64,000 bases of DNA, taken from NCBI GenBank assembly GCA_036874045.1, contig JAZBRI010000008.1, positions 6,215,001 to 6,279,000 on the forward strand. Direction: 5' to 3'. Shown here piece by piece: positions 34,533-45,343 of this stretch. Position numbers and translations under genes: made by a program. A model generated the notes under the pieces. That model worked only from the letters and a program-made list of their open reading frames with translations, searched no databases and was not told the origin of the DNA. This stretch comes from Cymodocea nodosa. Taxonomy: Eukaryota > Streptophyta > Magnoliopsida > Alismatales > Cymodoceaceae. Numbering within the stretch: position 1 is the stretch's first letter; each line of letters starts with the position of its first letter.

Positions 34533-36553
34533 TGTGTTTTCCCAACACTACACTAGAAAAACTTGGATTTGTTACTTCTATTTTTACTTAGTTAATTTAT
34601 CTTTATGCCTATTCTTTCTTTTAGAAGTAAATAAACAACCTTTAATACAATTTAGATATTAATTCCAATTTGTACTTTAACTACAAGTGCACAGTATCTA
34701 TTGTATCAGTGTGCAAGTACAGATCGATTCCATAGGGAATTGCTAAAGAATTTGAGAATTGTTCGTTTGCTAACAATCAAATTTGTATCTTCTATATGCC
34801 CTCCATTGGATTATAGTTAACTCAATAGACAAAGTTCGTTGAGTTATGGCTAACTCAACGGACTAACCTCGTGGACTTAAGTTAACTCCACGAGCTTGTC
34901 TTTTCTTCTTAATACTGCTATTTACAGAGGAATTCAGCCAACCATTGGGCGACTCCACAGATTGTAAATAACATCAATTAAGCTCTTTAATGTTAATTAA
35001 CATTGGATTTATCATTAAGCAATACTAACATTGAGATAATTCAAATAGTAACCATTAAAATCTTTAAGTCTTTTGAACGAACCAATTTCAGTAAACTGTA
35101 AAACTAAAACAAACATAAAACAATCACAACATTGATAAAGATAACATTAATCACAATATAACACAAACAATACAACACTCAAATACAACATACAAACATA
35201 GATAAATTGTTTTTGGTATTTTTGTTTTAATATGAACGTGGAAATGGGCGAAAGGTGAAATGTAAGGTAATCTCACTTGACAGTAAATACTTTTGACACT
35301 ACTTGCAACGCGATTACACCACTGAAAATTAAACCACTTACAATTCTGTCTCCTCTCCCTATAGAATCACAAGTCCAGAATTGCAAGATGATCTCCTCTT
35401 CAACATACAGGCATCAACCCGAAGCCAAGGCAAAAAGCTTTACGATCTCCTAAAATATGAGTCGGCGCTTGGTGAAAATGGCTTTCCTTCCTGTGGCGCG
35501 ATCACTCCTCACAGTGTTTGGCTCGGAATTGACCCGACATCAAGAAAGTATTCTCACAGAACTTCGATGGTTGGTGATTATGGTGGATATGGTGGTGGTA
35601 ACGATGGTTGGTGTGGTACTTTGGAGAATTGCCAATACTGCCCGCAGAAAGCTTGGTGCTCCTCCTCTATACACACTGGCCATCCATTGATCACACTCTT
35701 TTCCTCTTTTTCTTCTTTTCTTTTATATTTCTTCAGTAGTAACGGCTTCTACATGAATGGTCGGTTGGATTTCCTTCATTCATATCAATGGCGATGCTTT
35801 CTTCTCCCTATGCGATACGTGCAGTCGTGGTTTTTCTTCCAACTGTCTTGTTTCTACAACTGCTACAATGGCATATTAGAAAATAAATAGTCCGTCGAGT
35901 TACAGATAACTCGACACGTGTCAACAGCAGTTTAATAATAAAAGAAATATTTCAAAAAGTTATAGGTCTAGCCATCCGATGCTCAGATGCATTTCAGAAA
36001 GTTACACCTAACTCACCGAAAGTCCACTTAAGTCACTTTACCAGAACATGATACGTGTCCACAGCTATTTTATAAATAAAAAGAGATTTCGAAGGGTTAC
36101 ACATATAACTGTCTGATGCCAAGGTGCAATTTTGGATAGTTAGAGATAACTCACCGAAAGTTCACTTAAGTCATGCATTATGGTTTTTACACTTGTACTT
36201 TAGGAAATAATAAAATATTCTTTCAAAACATAACTATTCGAAAATTTAAACATAACTATCCGACATGTTCAGTCTATTAAACATAACTGTCTGAAATATA
36301 TTCGATATGTTAAACATAACTGTCTAAAATATCAAAAAATTCAGATACTTAAGAATTTCACAGCCTGCAACTTACCGACAGTTCAAAAATGTACTAAATT
36401 GACATTAATTCCCCAAAATTAAGCAAATTCTTCAATTAAAGCATATAATAGTGCAATTATAACATAATGACTTAATTCTCATATGATAAGCTAAATATTA
36501 CGCAATTAACCATCATTTAACTGTTAATAATATGCACTTTTTCATTCTAAACA
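34533..36553 (-). repeat. Complete Athila-type LTR (2,021 bp)
   Basis: It runs TGTTTAGAATG (at 36,553 on the minus strand) to GGGAAAACACA (34,533). A TATA-like ATATAAAA (reverse complement of 35,721-35,728) marks the probable U3/R boundary. The U3 holds hairpin arms of the TAACTATCCGA family (35,950-36,370). The U5 holds CGTTGAGTTA/TAACTCAACG and CTCGTGGA/TCCACGAG arms (34,800-34,900). An antisense frame of 169 codons at 35,381-35,890 is not treated as a gene. Confidence 0.85.
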
Positions 36554-36956
36554 CAGAACCAGGTATTATTTATGTCACTAAAGATTTAAAGTATCAAAAG
36601 AAAGCAAATTCGGTGAAGTAGAGAAAGACAAGATATTTGTCATTGAAGAATTGCTGAAGAAGAAAAAGAAGAAGAAGAAATATCTCAAACAGGGAGAAAC
36701 ATTCTAATTTCCGTAAATTAGTTTTCTTTGTTTGTAGTTATGAAATTGTTTAGATGATACATGGTATCGAATTATAATTGTATCTACAATTTCTGAGGAG
36801 AATTGAATTGTATATTGTAATTGAAACTTTGAATAAAAATGATTTTATGAAAACAATGTCTCGACTTGTTTTTGAGTTTTAAAGTTTCAATTATATTTCA
36901 GAAAATATTAAAAATACACAATTCACCCCCCTCTTGTGTAGCCATACGATCCTACA
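36554..36956 (+). repeat. Sirevirus 5' LTR, 3' part
   Basis: Matches the last 400 bases of the LTR at 45,344-47,129 and ends ACGATCCTACA just before the primer site. The upper part is replaced by the inserted Athila-type LTR at 36,553. Confidence 0.8.
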
Positions 36957-36970
36957 AGTGGTATCAGAGC
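36957..36970 (+). promoter_or_regulatory. Initiator tRNA-Met primer binding site
   Basis: AGTGGTATCAGAGC, with TGGTATCAGAGC the standard complement to plant initiator tRNA-Met, directly after the LTR end. Confidence 0.88.
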
Positions 36971-37156
36971 TTTGTTAATAATCTTTGATATAAAATCGAT
37001 ACCAACTTATTTAATATCATTGCTTATTCTACCTTCCTTGTTTTTAAACAGAAATTAATATCTGAGCATACGTTTAACTTTCTTGATTTAAGGCTCAAGT
37101 TGTTTTAAAGATTTTAGATTGTTTAAAATCAAATAGGTTGAAAAATCTAAGGTAAG

Positions 37157-38260
37157 ATGGTTACTAGAAATGGTAATTTTTCTTTATATGAAGGAAAAAA
37201 TATTAATCGTCCTCCTTTATTTGATGGAATACATTTTGAATACTGGAAATATAGGATGACTGTTTTTCTTCAAAGTATAAGTCATAAGTTGTGGTTCACA
37301 ATTTCTAAACCATATACTCTATTAACTACTCCTTATAATACTTGGACAATTACTGAAAAAGAAAATGAAACTCTGAATGCTAAGGGCTTAAATATTTTAT
37401 TTTGTGCATTGAGTTATGAACAATTCAGTAAAGTGTCAGCATATAAATCTGCTTATGAGGTGTGGCATGCATTAGAAGTTTCACATGAAGGTACTTCTCA
37501 AGTTAAAGAGACTAAAATAAACATGTTGATTCATAAGTATGAACTCTTTAAGATGCATGAAGACGAAAGTATTTCTGAGATGTTTTCCAGATTTCTTGAT
37601 ATCATAAACTCTTTAAAATGCTTAGGAAAGAATTTTGAATAGAAGGATTTGGTGAGGAAAATTCTCAGATCCCTATGTTCTAAATGGTCTCAGAAAGTAA
37701 CATCAATTGAGGAATCACAAGATTTAAATGTTTATACTATGAATGAACTTATAGGAAATTTAATAGCTTATGAAATTCAATTAAATGAATCACTGAGTCA
37801 TAACAAACTAAAAATGAAGAAAGAAATAGCCTTCGAAATTAATTCAAATTCTGAAATAACTACTAATTCTAACGAGGACTTGATTTTGCTGATTAGGAAA
37901 TTCGAGAAAGCATGGAAAGCTAGGAAACAGCAAAGGAACAAAAATGATAAACCCTTAACATCAAAATCACTAAATGACAAGAATTCTTCATCCAGAAAGT
38001 ATGTATGTTACAACAGTAAGAAACCTGGACATCTTTCTCTAGACTGTCCTATGAGGAAAAATGAAAAGCAAAGTAAGACAAATCAGAAGAAGATGGCTCA
38101 GAAAACTCAGAAAAAGTTTTACAAGAAAAAGGCTTTGAAGGTCACTTGGGATGACACGTCTAAAGAGTTTGAATATGAGGAATAAGCATCAAAATCTTCA
38201 CATTCAGAAGGAGAACAAGAGTTAGAAGACATTGCTCATGTGTGCTTCATGCAGATGAGT
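37157..38260 (+). pseudogene. gag: Sirevirus gag, plus-strand copy
   Basis: The ATG at 37,157 follows the primer site by about 190 bases. The UBN2-type capsid region has PPLFDGIHFEYWKYRMTVFL, YEVWHALEVSHEGTSQVKET and YELFKMHEDESISEMFSRFL. It is followed by a basic region, a knuckle segment (near 38,010-38,060) and LKVTWDDTS. Very similar to the inverted copy at 38,300-39,650. Broken. Confidence 0.75.
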
Positions 38261-38299
38261 CAATGCACAAAATAAAATATTTAAGCCCTTAGCATTTAA

Positions 38300-39650
38300 A
38301 CTTGTTTAAGGTAACGTGTCAGATAAGAGTTTGCAAATCTCTAGCATGATTTTCATTATCACATTTAAATTTTTCTAAAGTAGTAGATAGGAAACAATTT
38401 TCTTCTTCCATAATGGATGAAGATTTTCTAATATTCTTATTTTCCAGTTTACATACTTTAAGTTTTTGTAATAATGCATGATAAACACATAATAATTCAT
38501 CAAAGTTGAAATCTGAATGACATTCAGGATCAGATATTACCTCAGACTCATCTGCCATGAAGCACACATGAGCAACGTCTTCTAACTCTTGTTCTCCTTC
38601 TGAATGTGAAGATTTTGATGTTGATTCCTCAAATTCAGACTCTTCAGACGTGTCATCCCAAGTGACCTTCAAAGCTTTTTTCTTGTAAAACTTTTTCTGA
38701 GTTTTCTAAGCCGTCTTCTTCTGATCTGTCCTACTTTGCTTTTCATTTTTCCTCATAGGACAATCTGGAGAAAGATGTCTAGGTTTCTTACAGTTGTAAC
38801 ATACATACTTTCTAGATGAAGAATTCTTGTCATTCAATGATTTTGACGTTGAGGGTTTATCATTTTTGTTCCTTTGCTGTTTCCTAGCTTTCCATGCTTT
38901 CTTGAATTTCCTAGTCAGCAAAATCAAATCCTCGTCAGAATTAGTAGATATATCAGAATCTGAATTAATTTCGAAGGATATTTCTTTCTTCATTTTTAGT
39001 TTGTTGTGACTCAGTGATTCATTTAATTGAACTTCATAAACTGTTAAATTTCCTATAAGTTCATTCATAGAATAAACATTTAAATCTCGTGATTCCTCAA
39101 TTGATGTTACTTTCTGAGACCATTTAGAACTTAGGGATCTGAGAATTTTCCTCACCAAATCCTTCTATTCAAAATTCTTTCCTAAACATTTTAAAGAGTT
39201 TATGATATCAAGAAATCTGGAAAACATCTCAGAAATATTTTCGTCTTCATGCATCTTAAAGAGTTCATACTTATGAATCAACATGTTTATTTTTGTCTCT
39301 TTAACTTGAGAAGTACCTTCATGTGAAACTTCTAATGCATGCCACACCTAATAAGCAGATTTATATGCCGACACTTTACTAAACTGTTCATAACTCAATG
39401 CACAAAATAAAATATTTAAGCCCTTAGCATTCACAGTTTCATTTTCTTTTTTAGTAATTGTCCAAGTATTATAAGGAGTAGTTAACAGAGTATATGGTTT
39501 AGAAATCATGAACCACAACTTATGATCTATACTTTGAAGAAAAACAGTCATCCTATATTTCCAATATTCAAAATGTATTCCATCAAATAAAGGAGGACAA
39601 TTAAGATTTTGGCCTTCATATAAAGAAAAATTACCATTGCTAGTAGCCAT
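38300..39650 (-). pseudogene. gag: Sirevirus gag, inverted copy
   Basis: Same gag on the minus strand (NCPPLFDGIHFEYWKYRM; MWHALEVSHEGTSQVKETK; CCHC knuckle CYNCKKPRHLSPDC; MKVTWDDTSEESEFEE), reaching about 200 bases further 3' than the plus copy. The two gag copies face each other tail to tail around 38,260-38,300. Broken. Confidence 0.75.
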
Positions 39651-39835
39651 TTTACCTTCGATTTTTCAACCTATTTGATTTTAAACAGTCTAAAAACTTT
39701 AAAACAACTTGAGCCTTAAATCAATAGAGTTAAACGTATGCTTAGATATTAATTTCTGTTTAAAAACAAGGAAGGTAGAATAAGCAATGATATTAAATAA
39801 GTTGGTATCGATTTTATATCAAAGATTATTAACAA

Positions 39836-39849
39836 AGCTCTGATACCAC
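39836..39849 (-). promoter_or_regulatory. Initiator tRNA-Met primer binding site, inverted copy
   Basis: The minus strand reads AGTGGTATCAGAGC immediately after the LTR end at 39,851. Confidence 0.88.
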
Positions 39850-39850
39850 T

Positions 39851-41454
39851 TGTAGGATCGTATGGCTACACAAGAGGGGGGTGAATTGCGTATTTTTAAT
39901 ATTTTCTGAAATATAATTGAAACTTTAAAACTCAAAAACAAGTTGAGACATTGTTTTCATAAAATCATTTTTATTCAAGGTTTCAATTACAATATACAAT
40001 TCAATTCTCCTCAGAAATTGTAGATGCAATTATATTTCGATACCATGTATCATCTAAACAATTTCATAACTACAAACAGACAAAACTAATTTGCGGAATT
40101 TAAAACTTTTCTCCCTATTTGAGATCTTTCTTTTTCTTCTTCAGCAATTCTTCAGTGACGAATATCTTGTCTTTTCATACTTCATCGAATTTGCTTTCTT
40201 TTGATACTTCAAATCTTTAGTGACGAAAATCTTACCTTTTATGCTTCATTGAACTTTCTTCCACTTGAGAGATTTTCCCTGAGAAGGTGTTTTTGATCCC
40301 TGAAAAAGATTTTTCTTTTGGTGTGCAGGGATGGTTTGATCCTTGAAAAGATTTTTCGTTTTGTGTGTAAGGATAAATTAATCAACGAGAATTCTATGCC
40401 TTTTATACTGTATCTTCATTTCATGCATATCCTTCACGTTTAACCACCACTAGTTTTCCACTTCTCCACGTCTTTTCTTTTTCCTTCATCGAAACACACA
40501 TGTTCTAACCCACGTTTATATTTCGAATTTTCTTTAATCATCAATCCTGGATCTCTGAAAAATTTCCTGCAAAATAAACTTTCTCGTCCAAAAGTTTTTC
40601 ATCAGTGTAATAAGAAGTCGTTACTTTAATGTTAGCTAAACGAGTAACACAAGTATATATATAACTTAACGTTTCTAACTTAACGAGTTCCTCATGTGCC
40701 ATTTCACATGACAAGTACTGTAGCTAACTCAACGAACTATGTCCGTAGTGTTATGATAACTCAACGAACCATCTCCGTTATGTTATGATAACTCAACAAA
40801 CCATCTCCGTTATGTTATGATAACTCAACGAACCAGTAATAAACAAATGTTTTTATAATAAGAATTTTACCACGTGCAAAAATAACAACTTAAGTTTATA
40901 ACGCTAACCTAACGCGTTGCCTTAGTATTCAATATAGCAACTCAACGCGTTTAGTTACGTTAACTTAACGAGTTAAACATGTGCACCTCACGTGATACAA
41001 TACAACATTCGTAACTTATAATTTCACCATGTGTATAACACTAACTTAACGAGTTCGTCTCTTCTTTTACTTACTAACTTAACGAGTTATCACATGACCT
41101 ATTTTAACCTTTAAGCCTCTAACTTAATGAGTTCTCACGTGACCTCTATACAAACAAAACTCTAACTTAACGAGTTGTCTAAACGTGCACTGTTCATGAT
41201 ACAGAAGATATAACATTAAAACATATCATGCCTTTCAATAAAAACACACGTTAACTTAATCGTTTAGCTAAATGAGAAATTAATGCAACGAAACGACTAG
41301 TTATTAACTTCAGATCCAATACAGACAAGTATTTATATCAGTAAGCTTTTTCTATATTAATTGATGATTTTAATTTCTTTTCACAAGCAATAGTAATTGA
41401 GCAAATATGATTATTTTCATTCAGCACACATCATCAAAACAAAAATACTCAACA
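39851..41454 (-). repeat. Complete Sirevirus LTR, inverted copy (1,604 bp)
   Basis: Minus strand TGTTGAGTATTTTTGTTTTG to ACGATCCTACA. It has a polypurine tract on its outer side and a primer site on its inner side, so the one LTR has both an element 3' end and an element 5' end attached, as in a tandem pair or one-LTR circle. Many short arms of the TAACTCAACG / CGTTAAGTTA type fill 40,700-41,180. Confidence 0.85.
40724..40836. repeat. 32-bp tandem repeat inside the Sirevirus LTR
   Basis: Three and a half units of 32 bp (starts at 40,724, 40,756, 40,788 and 40,820), each containing TAACTCAACGAACC and CCGTTATGTTATG. The first unit is the most diverged. The LTR at 45,344-47,129 has a different block here, built of the TTCGG..TAACTATCTGAAA hairpin type. 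Confidence 0.85.
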
Positions 41455-41775
41455 ATCTCCCCCTTTTTGATGATGACAAAACCATATTAAATCAATTATG
41501 AAATATGTTTAACTCAACAAAGCACCTTCGTTGGGTTAACTTTTAATTCAACAAACTTGTTTGTTGACTTAAGTTCACTTAAGCTTATTTCTATTGTTTG
41601 TGTAAATTTTACCTCTCAGAACTAAAACTCTCAAATGTCAATAATTATATAAGTATCAGTTTTCTAATTATCATTTGTCAGATTACAATAACCATTTAAA
41701 TAGCATCTCCTTTTATAATATATATATGCAATTAAGATCATAATCATCTTTTTATAATATTTCTCCCCCTTTTTG
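41455..41775 (-). promoter_or_regulatory. Two polypurine tracts, inverted copy
   Basis: CTCCCCCTTTTTG at 41,456-41,469 beside the LTR and again at 41,761-41,775, about 300 bases apart, the same spacing as on the plus-strand side (45,040 and 45,330). Confidence 0.75.
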
Positions 41776-41953
41776 TCATTAATCAAAAAGATAATTACAA
41801 AGAATATATATACATATATAAGAGATATAATTACAACAACTCTTTCTGTAAACAAGAATAATAATTGAAGACATTTACAGAAAAATGTATTGTTCAATGA
41901 ATCAATCAAGTAATACAAACATTACATTTTGTATTCAGAAACAAACAAAAACA

Positions 41954-42415
41954 GTTAGCGACCCCTCCTAAGTATATCACTTATAGCATTACATATTTTA
42001 TCTCCTAGATGCCTAATATCATTTCTGATGTCGTTAAGCACTACATCTAAGTCAGGAGGTAGCTAGGTTTGCTGTTCTACTTAAACTGAATAACTTTGTT
42101 GTTGTTGTATATGGTCTGTATCAGGTTGTTGTTGTTGTTGTCGTTGAGGTTTATGCATGGCCTGGAATTTTTGCAAATCTCTGACACTAAATGCTCTCAT
42201 GCCTTTAGTTTCTGAGGGTCAGTCGGATAAATTCAATTGGCTTGCAATGAGTCTACATATAGCATCACCATAAAATAACTTTGAACTCATATGCTGTAGT
42301 TGAGAAGTGAAAACATCAAACTAATTGATTTGAATTCTATTCAGCAAGCTATAAGTTACATATAAACAACTTCTGCTGACTTCCATATTGTGTCCAACTC
42401 TCTGAAATAAATTTA
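41954..42415 (-). pseudogene. Env-like ORF 3' fragment, inverted
   Basis: Minus-strand copy of the last part of the ORF at 42,601-44,866, from the FQRVGH-type segment to the end. The two env-like ends diverge from a short AT-rich junction at about 42,415-42,480. A fossil fragment. Confidence 0.7.
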
Positions 42416-42600
42416 TTCAATATTTAAACCTTATTCAATAAACCTTATTTAATATTTATTTAATATTTAAACCCGACTTCTCTTCACGTTGAGTTATTCG
42501 CCTAAAACCCTATTTAAACACTTATTACACGGGCACTTAGGTTATTTGTAAACTTTGTCAAGAAAATATTTCCCGCTTGTTGTTGTTACAACCTACGACG

Positions 42601-44866
42601 ATGGTCTCAAAGTTCTACAAAGGTCGTGGCAGAGGAAAAAGCAAAAGTAGAGGAGATGCAACAGGAAAAGAAATAGAGAATGATGAAGTTCCACGCACTT
42701 GGTTCAAGAAAATATTTCGAGTGGACAAAAGGTTACGTGAAATTTATAGTGAATATTTCTTTCCTGAAGGTATACTGAATGAAGTTAAACAAGAACTCCA
42801 AAATACTGATGCAAATATTACATACATGGGTATTCGTAGTAAATTTGATAGAGAATACAGAATAAAATGTGCTGAAATTGCATTTCTCGAGCAGTATGCA
42901 AATTATTTGGAAAAAGGTGTAGGTTCTTCAACTAGAACTCCTCAAATACCAATAAACGGTACTAGACTACATGCATTTGAGAAAGAGCATGAATCAGCTA
43001 TCCCTACCCCTTTATATTCAAAACAAGTAGAATCAAATATTGTTGTAGACAAAACAAAAGTTGACAGTCTTCAAAAGGCCGTTGCAATAGAAAGTGCCTT
43101 AGAAGAATTAAAGCAGAACACTTTTATGCAACAAGTTGAAAAGAAAACAGCAATACTTGAAGAGGAGAAACAAAAAAGTTATAGAAGAAAAAAAATCAAA
43201 AAAATTATGTCTAAGGAAACAAAGTCTATTGAAAAAGAGAAATTAGATGAAAATTTATTTCCAAAGGACAATGTATGTCTAGACATTGTACCTTATTGTG
43301 CATCTGATAAACTCATTAGTTCCGAACACACTGAAACTGATGAAGATAATGAGACTTTATTTTCCCTTGCTAGAAAGCTTGAGAAGAAATACAAGTCAAA
43401 TATGAGCTCAAGTTTTTCTATTAGTACAAGTCCTGATGATGTAGAAATTGAAAAATCAGAGCATCAGGCACCTGACATTGAACAAGTTATTGTAGATATA
43501 ATTGACAATATTGAGGCAGTAACTAGTTCACAGGTTGAATTGTCTAGAGTAGCAGATATTGAAAATGTTAAGACTCTAGAAGAGCTAAAAGTTAACCAGC
43601 CTTCTTCAGAATCTATAGGAACAGAGTCTGAGAATTCACAGCATGACTCAATGGAAATATCTGTTGAACAAAATGAACAATTATAGACAAATACACCGGC
43701 TATAGAATTTGTGGAAAAATTGAACTCTGAAGATTCTATAGAGACTGAATAGATGAATGTTGAGCATATTTAAGATGTTCCTAACACTATTGAAGCTGAA
43801 GAATCAAACTTACCTAAGCAGCTTCAAGATAATATTTTGGAAGAGGAACAACATGACATTCATTTTGAAGAAGAGGTTCCTGAAGATGAATTAAACTTTG
43901 AATCACGGCTTCAGGTATCACCTTCTTTGTGTACAGTATTACAAATTCAAGGTAATGCAATTCATTTTAGATCTGAAGAAGCATTGCAGAATTACTATAA
44001 TTTGATTACATGTCAGATTCTACATGCTCGTCCAATAAAGTTCAGAAATTTGATGGAAATAAGAGATCTATTTGAGTTTCAAGGCCTCATTCAATTCTTG
44101 CTAGTAGGAACGAAATGGAAGCAATACACAGAGCTTATTGCAGCTTTTTATAGCAATCTGGTCAAGAATGGAAATTTTCTGAAAACTCAAATAAATCAAT
44201 AGGAGTTTATATTGTCTCCTACGTTAATTTTTGATGTTTTAGGATTAAAGAATGAAGGTGTTGTTGTTATGAACAGATTTGACATGATTAGACAACTAGA
44301 ATGGAACATTCAGTCTTTATCACAAATTCAAGATGTATATTCTGAAATGAGATTAATGGAAAATCTAGATGCAGAGGCAAGGTTCATTGCAAATATATTG
44401 CATGCAAATTTATTTCAAAGAGTTGGACACAATTTGGAAGTCAGCAGAAGCTGTTTATATGCAACTTATAGCCTGCTGAATAGAATTCAAATAAATTGGT
44501 TTGCTGTTTTTACTTCTCAACTACAGCATATGAGTTCAAAGTTATTTTATGGTGATGCTGTATGTAGAATCTTTGCAAGCCAATTGACTTTATCTGACTG
44601 GCCCTCTGAAACTAAAGGCATGAGAGCATTTAGTGTTAAAGATTTGCAAAAATTCCAGGCCATGCAAACCTCAACGACAACAACAACAACAACCTGACTA
44701 TATAGACCATATACGACAACAACAAAGTTATTCAGTTCAAGCAGAACAGCAAACCCAGCTACTTCTTGACTTAGATGCAGTGCTTAACGACATTAGAAAT
44801 GATATTAGGCATCTAGGAGATAAAATATGTAATGTTATAAGTGATATACTTAAGAGGGGTCGATAA
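42601..44866 (+). pseudogene. Sirevirus env-like accessory ORF, plus strand
   Basis: The likely start is the ATG at 42,601 (MVSKFYKGRGRGKSKSRG, strongly basic), not the in-frame ATG eight codons earlier. Then come LREIYSEYFFPEGILNEVKQ and MGIRSKFDREYRIKCAEI (matching the 29.8-kb ORF), a long acidic and coiled-coil middle, and the conserved core: LHARPIKFRNLMEIRDLFEF, then QGLIQFL, LIAAFYSNLV, CLYATYSLLNRIQINWFAVF and SSKLFYGDAV. A glutamine-rich stretch and an amphipathic end (DLDAVLNDIRNDIRHLGDK) follow, closing with LKRGR. No signal peptide or membrane segment is visible. Nearly open, with a few interruptions. Confidence 0.68.
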
Positions 44867-45039
44867 CTGTTTTTATTTGTTTCTGATTACAAAATGTAAT
44901 GTTTGTATTACTTGTTTGATTCATTGAATAATACATTTTTCTATAAATGTGTTCAATTATTATTCTTGTTTACAGAAAGAGTTGTAAATATATCTCTTAT
45001 ATATATATATTATCTGTAATTATCTTTTTGATTAATGAT

Positions 45040-45343
45040 AAAAAGGGGGAGAAATATTATAAAAAGATGATTATGATCTTAATTGCATATATATATTATA
45101 AAAGGAGATGCTATTTAAATGGTTATTGTAATCTGATAGATGATAATTAGAAAACTGATACTTATATAATTATTGACATTTGAGAGTTTTAGTTCTGAGA
45201 GGTAAAATTTACACAAACAATAGAAATAAGCTTAAGTGAACTTAAGTCAACAAACTTGTTAACCCAACGAAGGTGCTTTGTTGGGTTAAACATATTTCAT
45301 AATTGATTTAATATGGTTTTGTCATCATCAAAAAGGGGGAGAT
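45040..45343 (+). promoter_or_regulatory. Two polypurine tracts, plus strand
   Basis: AAAAAGGGGGAGA at 45,040-45,052 and AAAAAGGGGGAGAT at 45,330-45,343, the second touching the LTR. Duplicated tracts are a known Sirevirus trait. Confidence 0.8.

Larger units (their letters stand above)
33952..36553 (-). mobile_element. Athila-like 5' end with complete LTR (fossil)
   Basis: Complete LTR (34,533-36,553), tRNA-Asp-type primer site (34,508-34,521) and part of the zinc-knuckle gag (33,952-34,430). The upper LTR end sits inside a plus-strand Sirevirus LTR, so this piece inserted there. The rest of the element is missing. The lower end meets a minus-strand Sirevirus gag. Confidence 0.78.

Noticed and set aside
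25952-39849. tRNA gene fragments
   Set aside because: The tRNA-complementary stretches (TGGCGCC and TGGTATCAGAGC types) lie next to LTR ends and are primer binding sites; no cloverleaf can be formed around them.
41664-41918. Small hydrophobic proteins at 41,664-41,918 and 44,947-45,150
   Set aside because: They span the polypurine tract region between the env-like ORF and LTR in opposite orientations; their likeness reflects duplicated noncoding sequence read on each strand.
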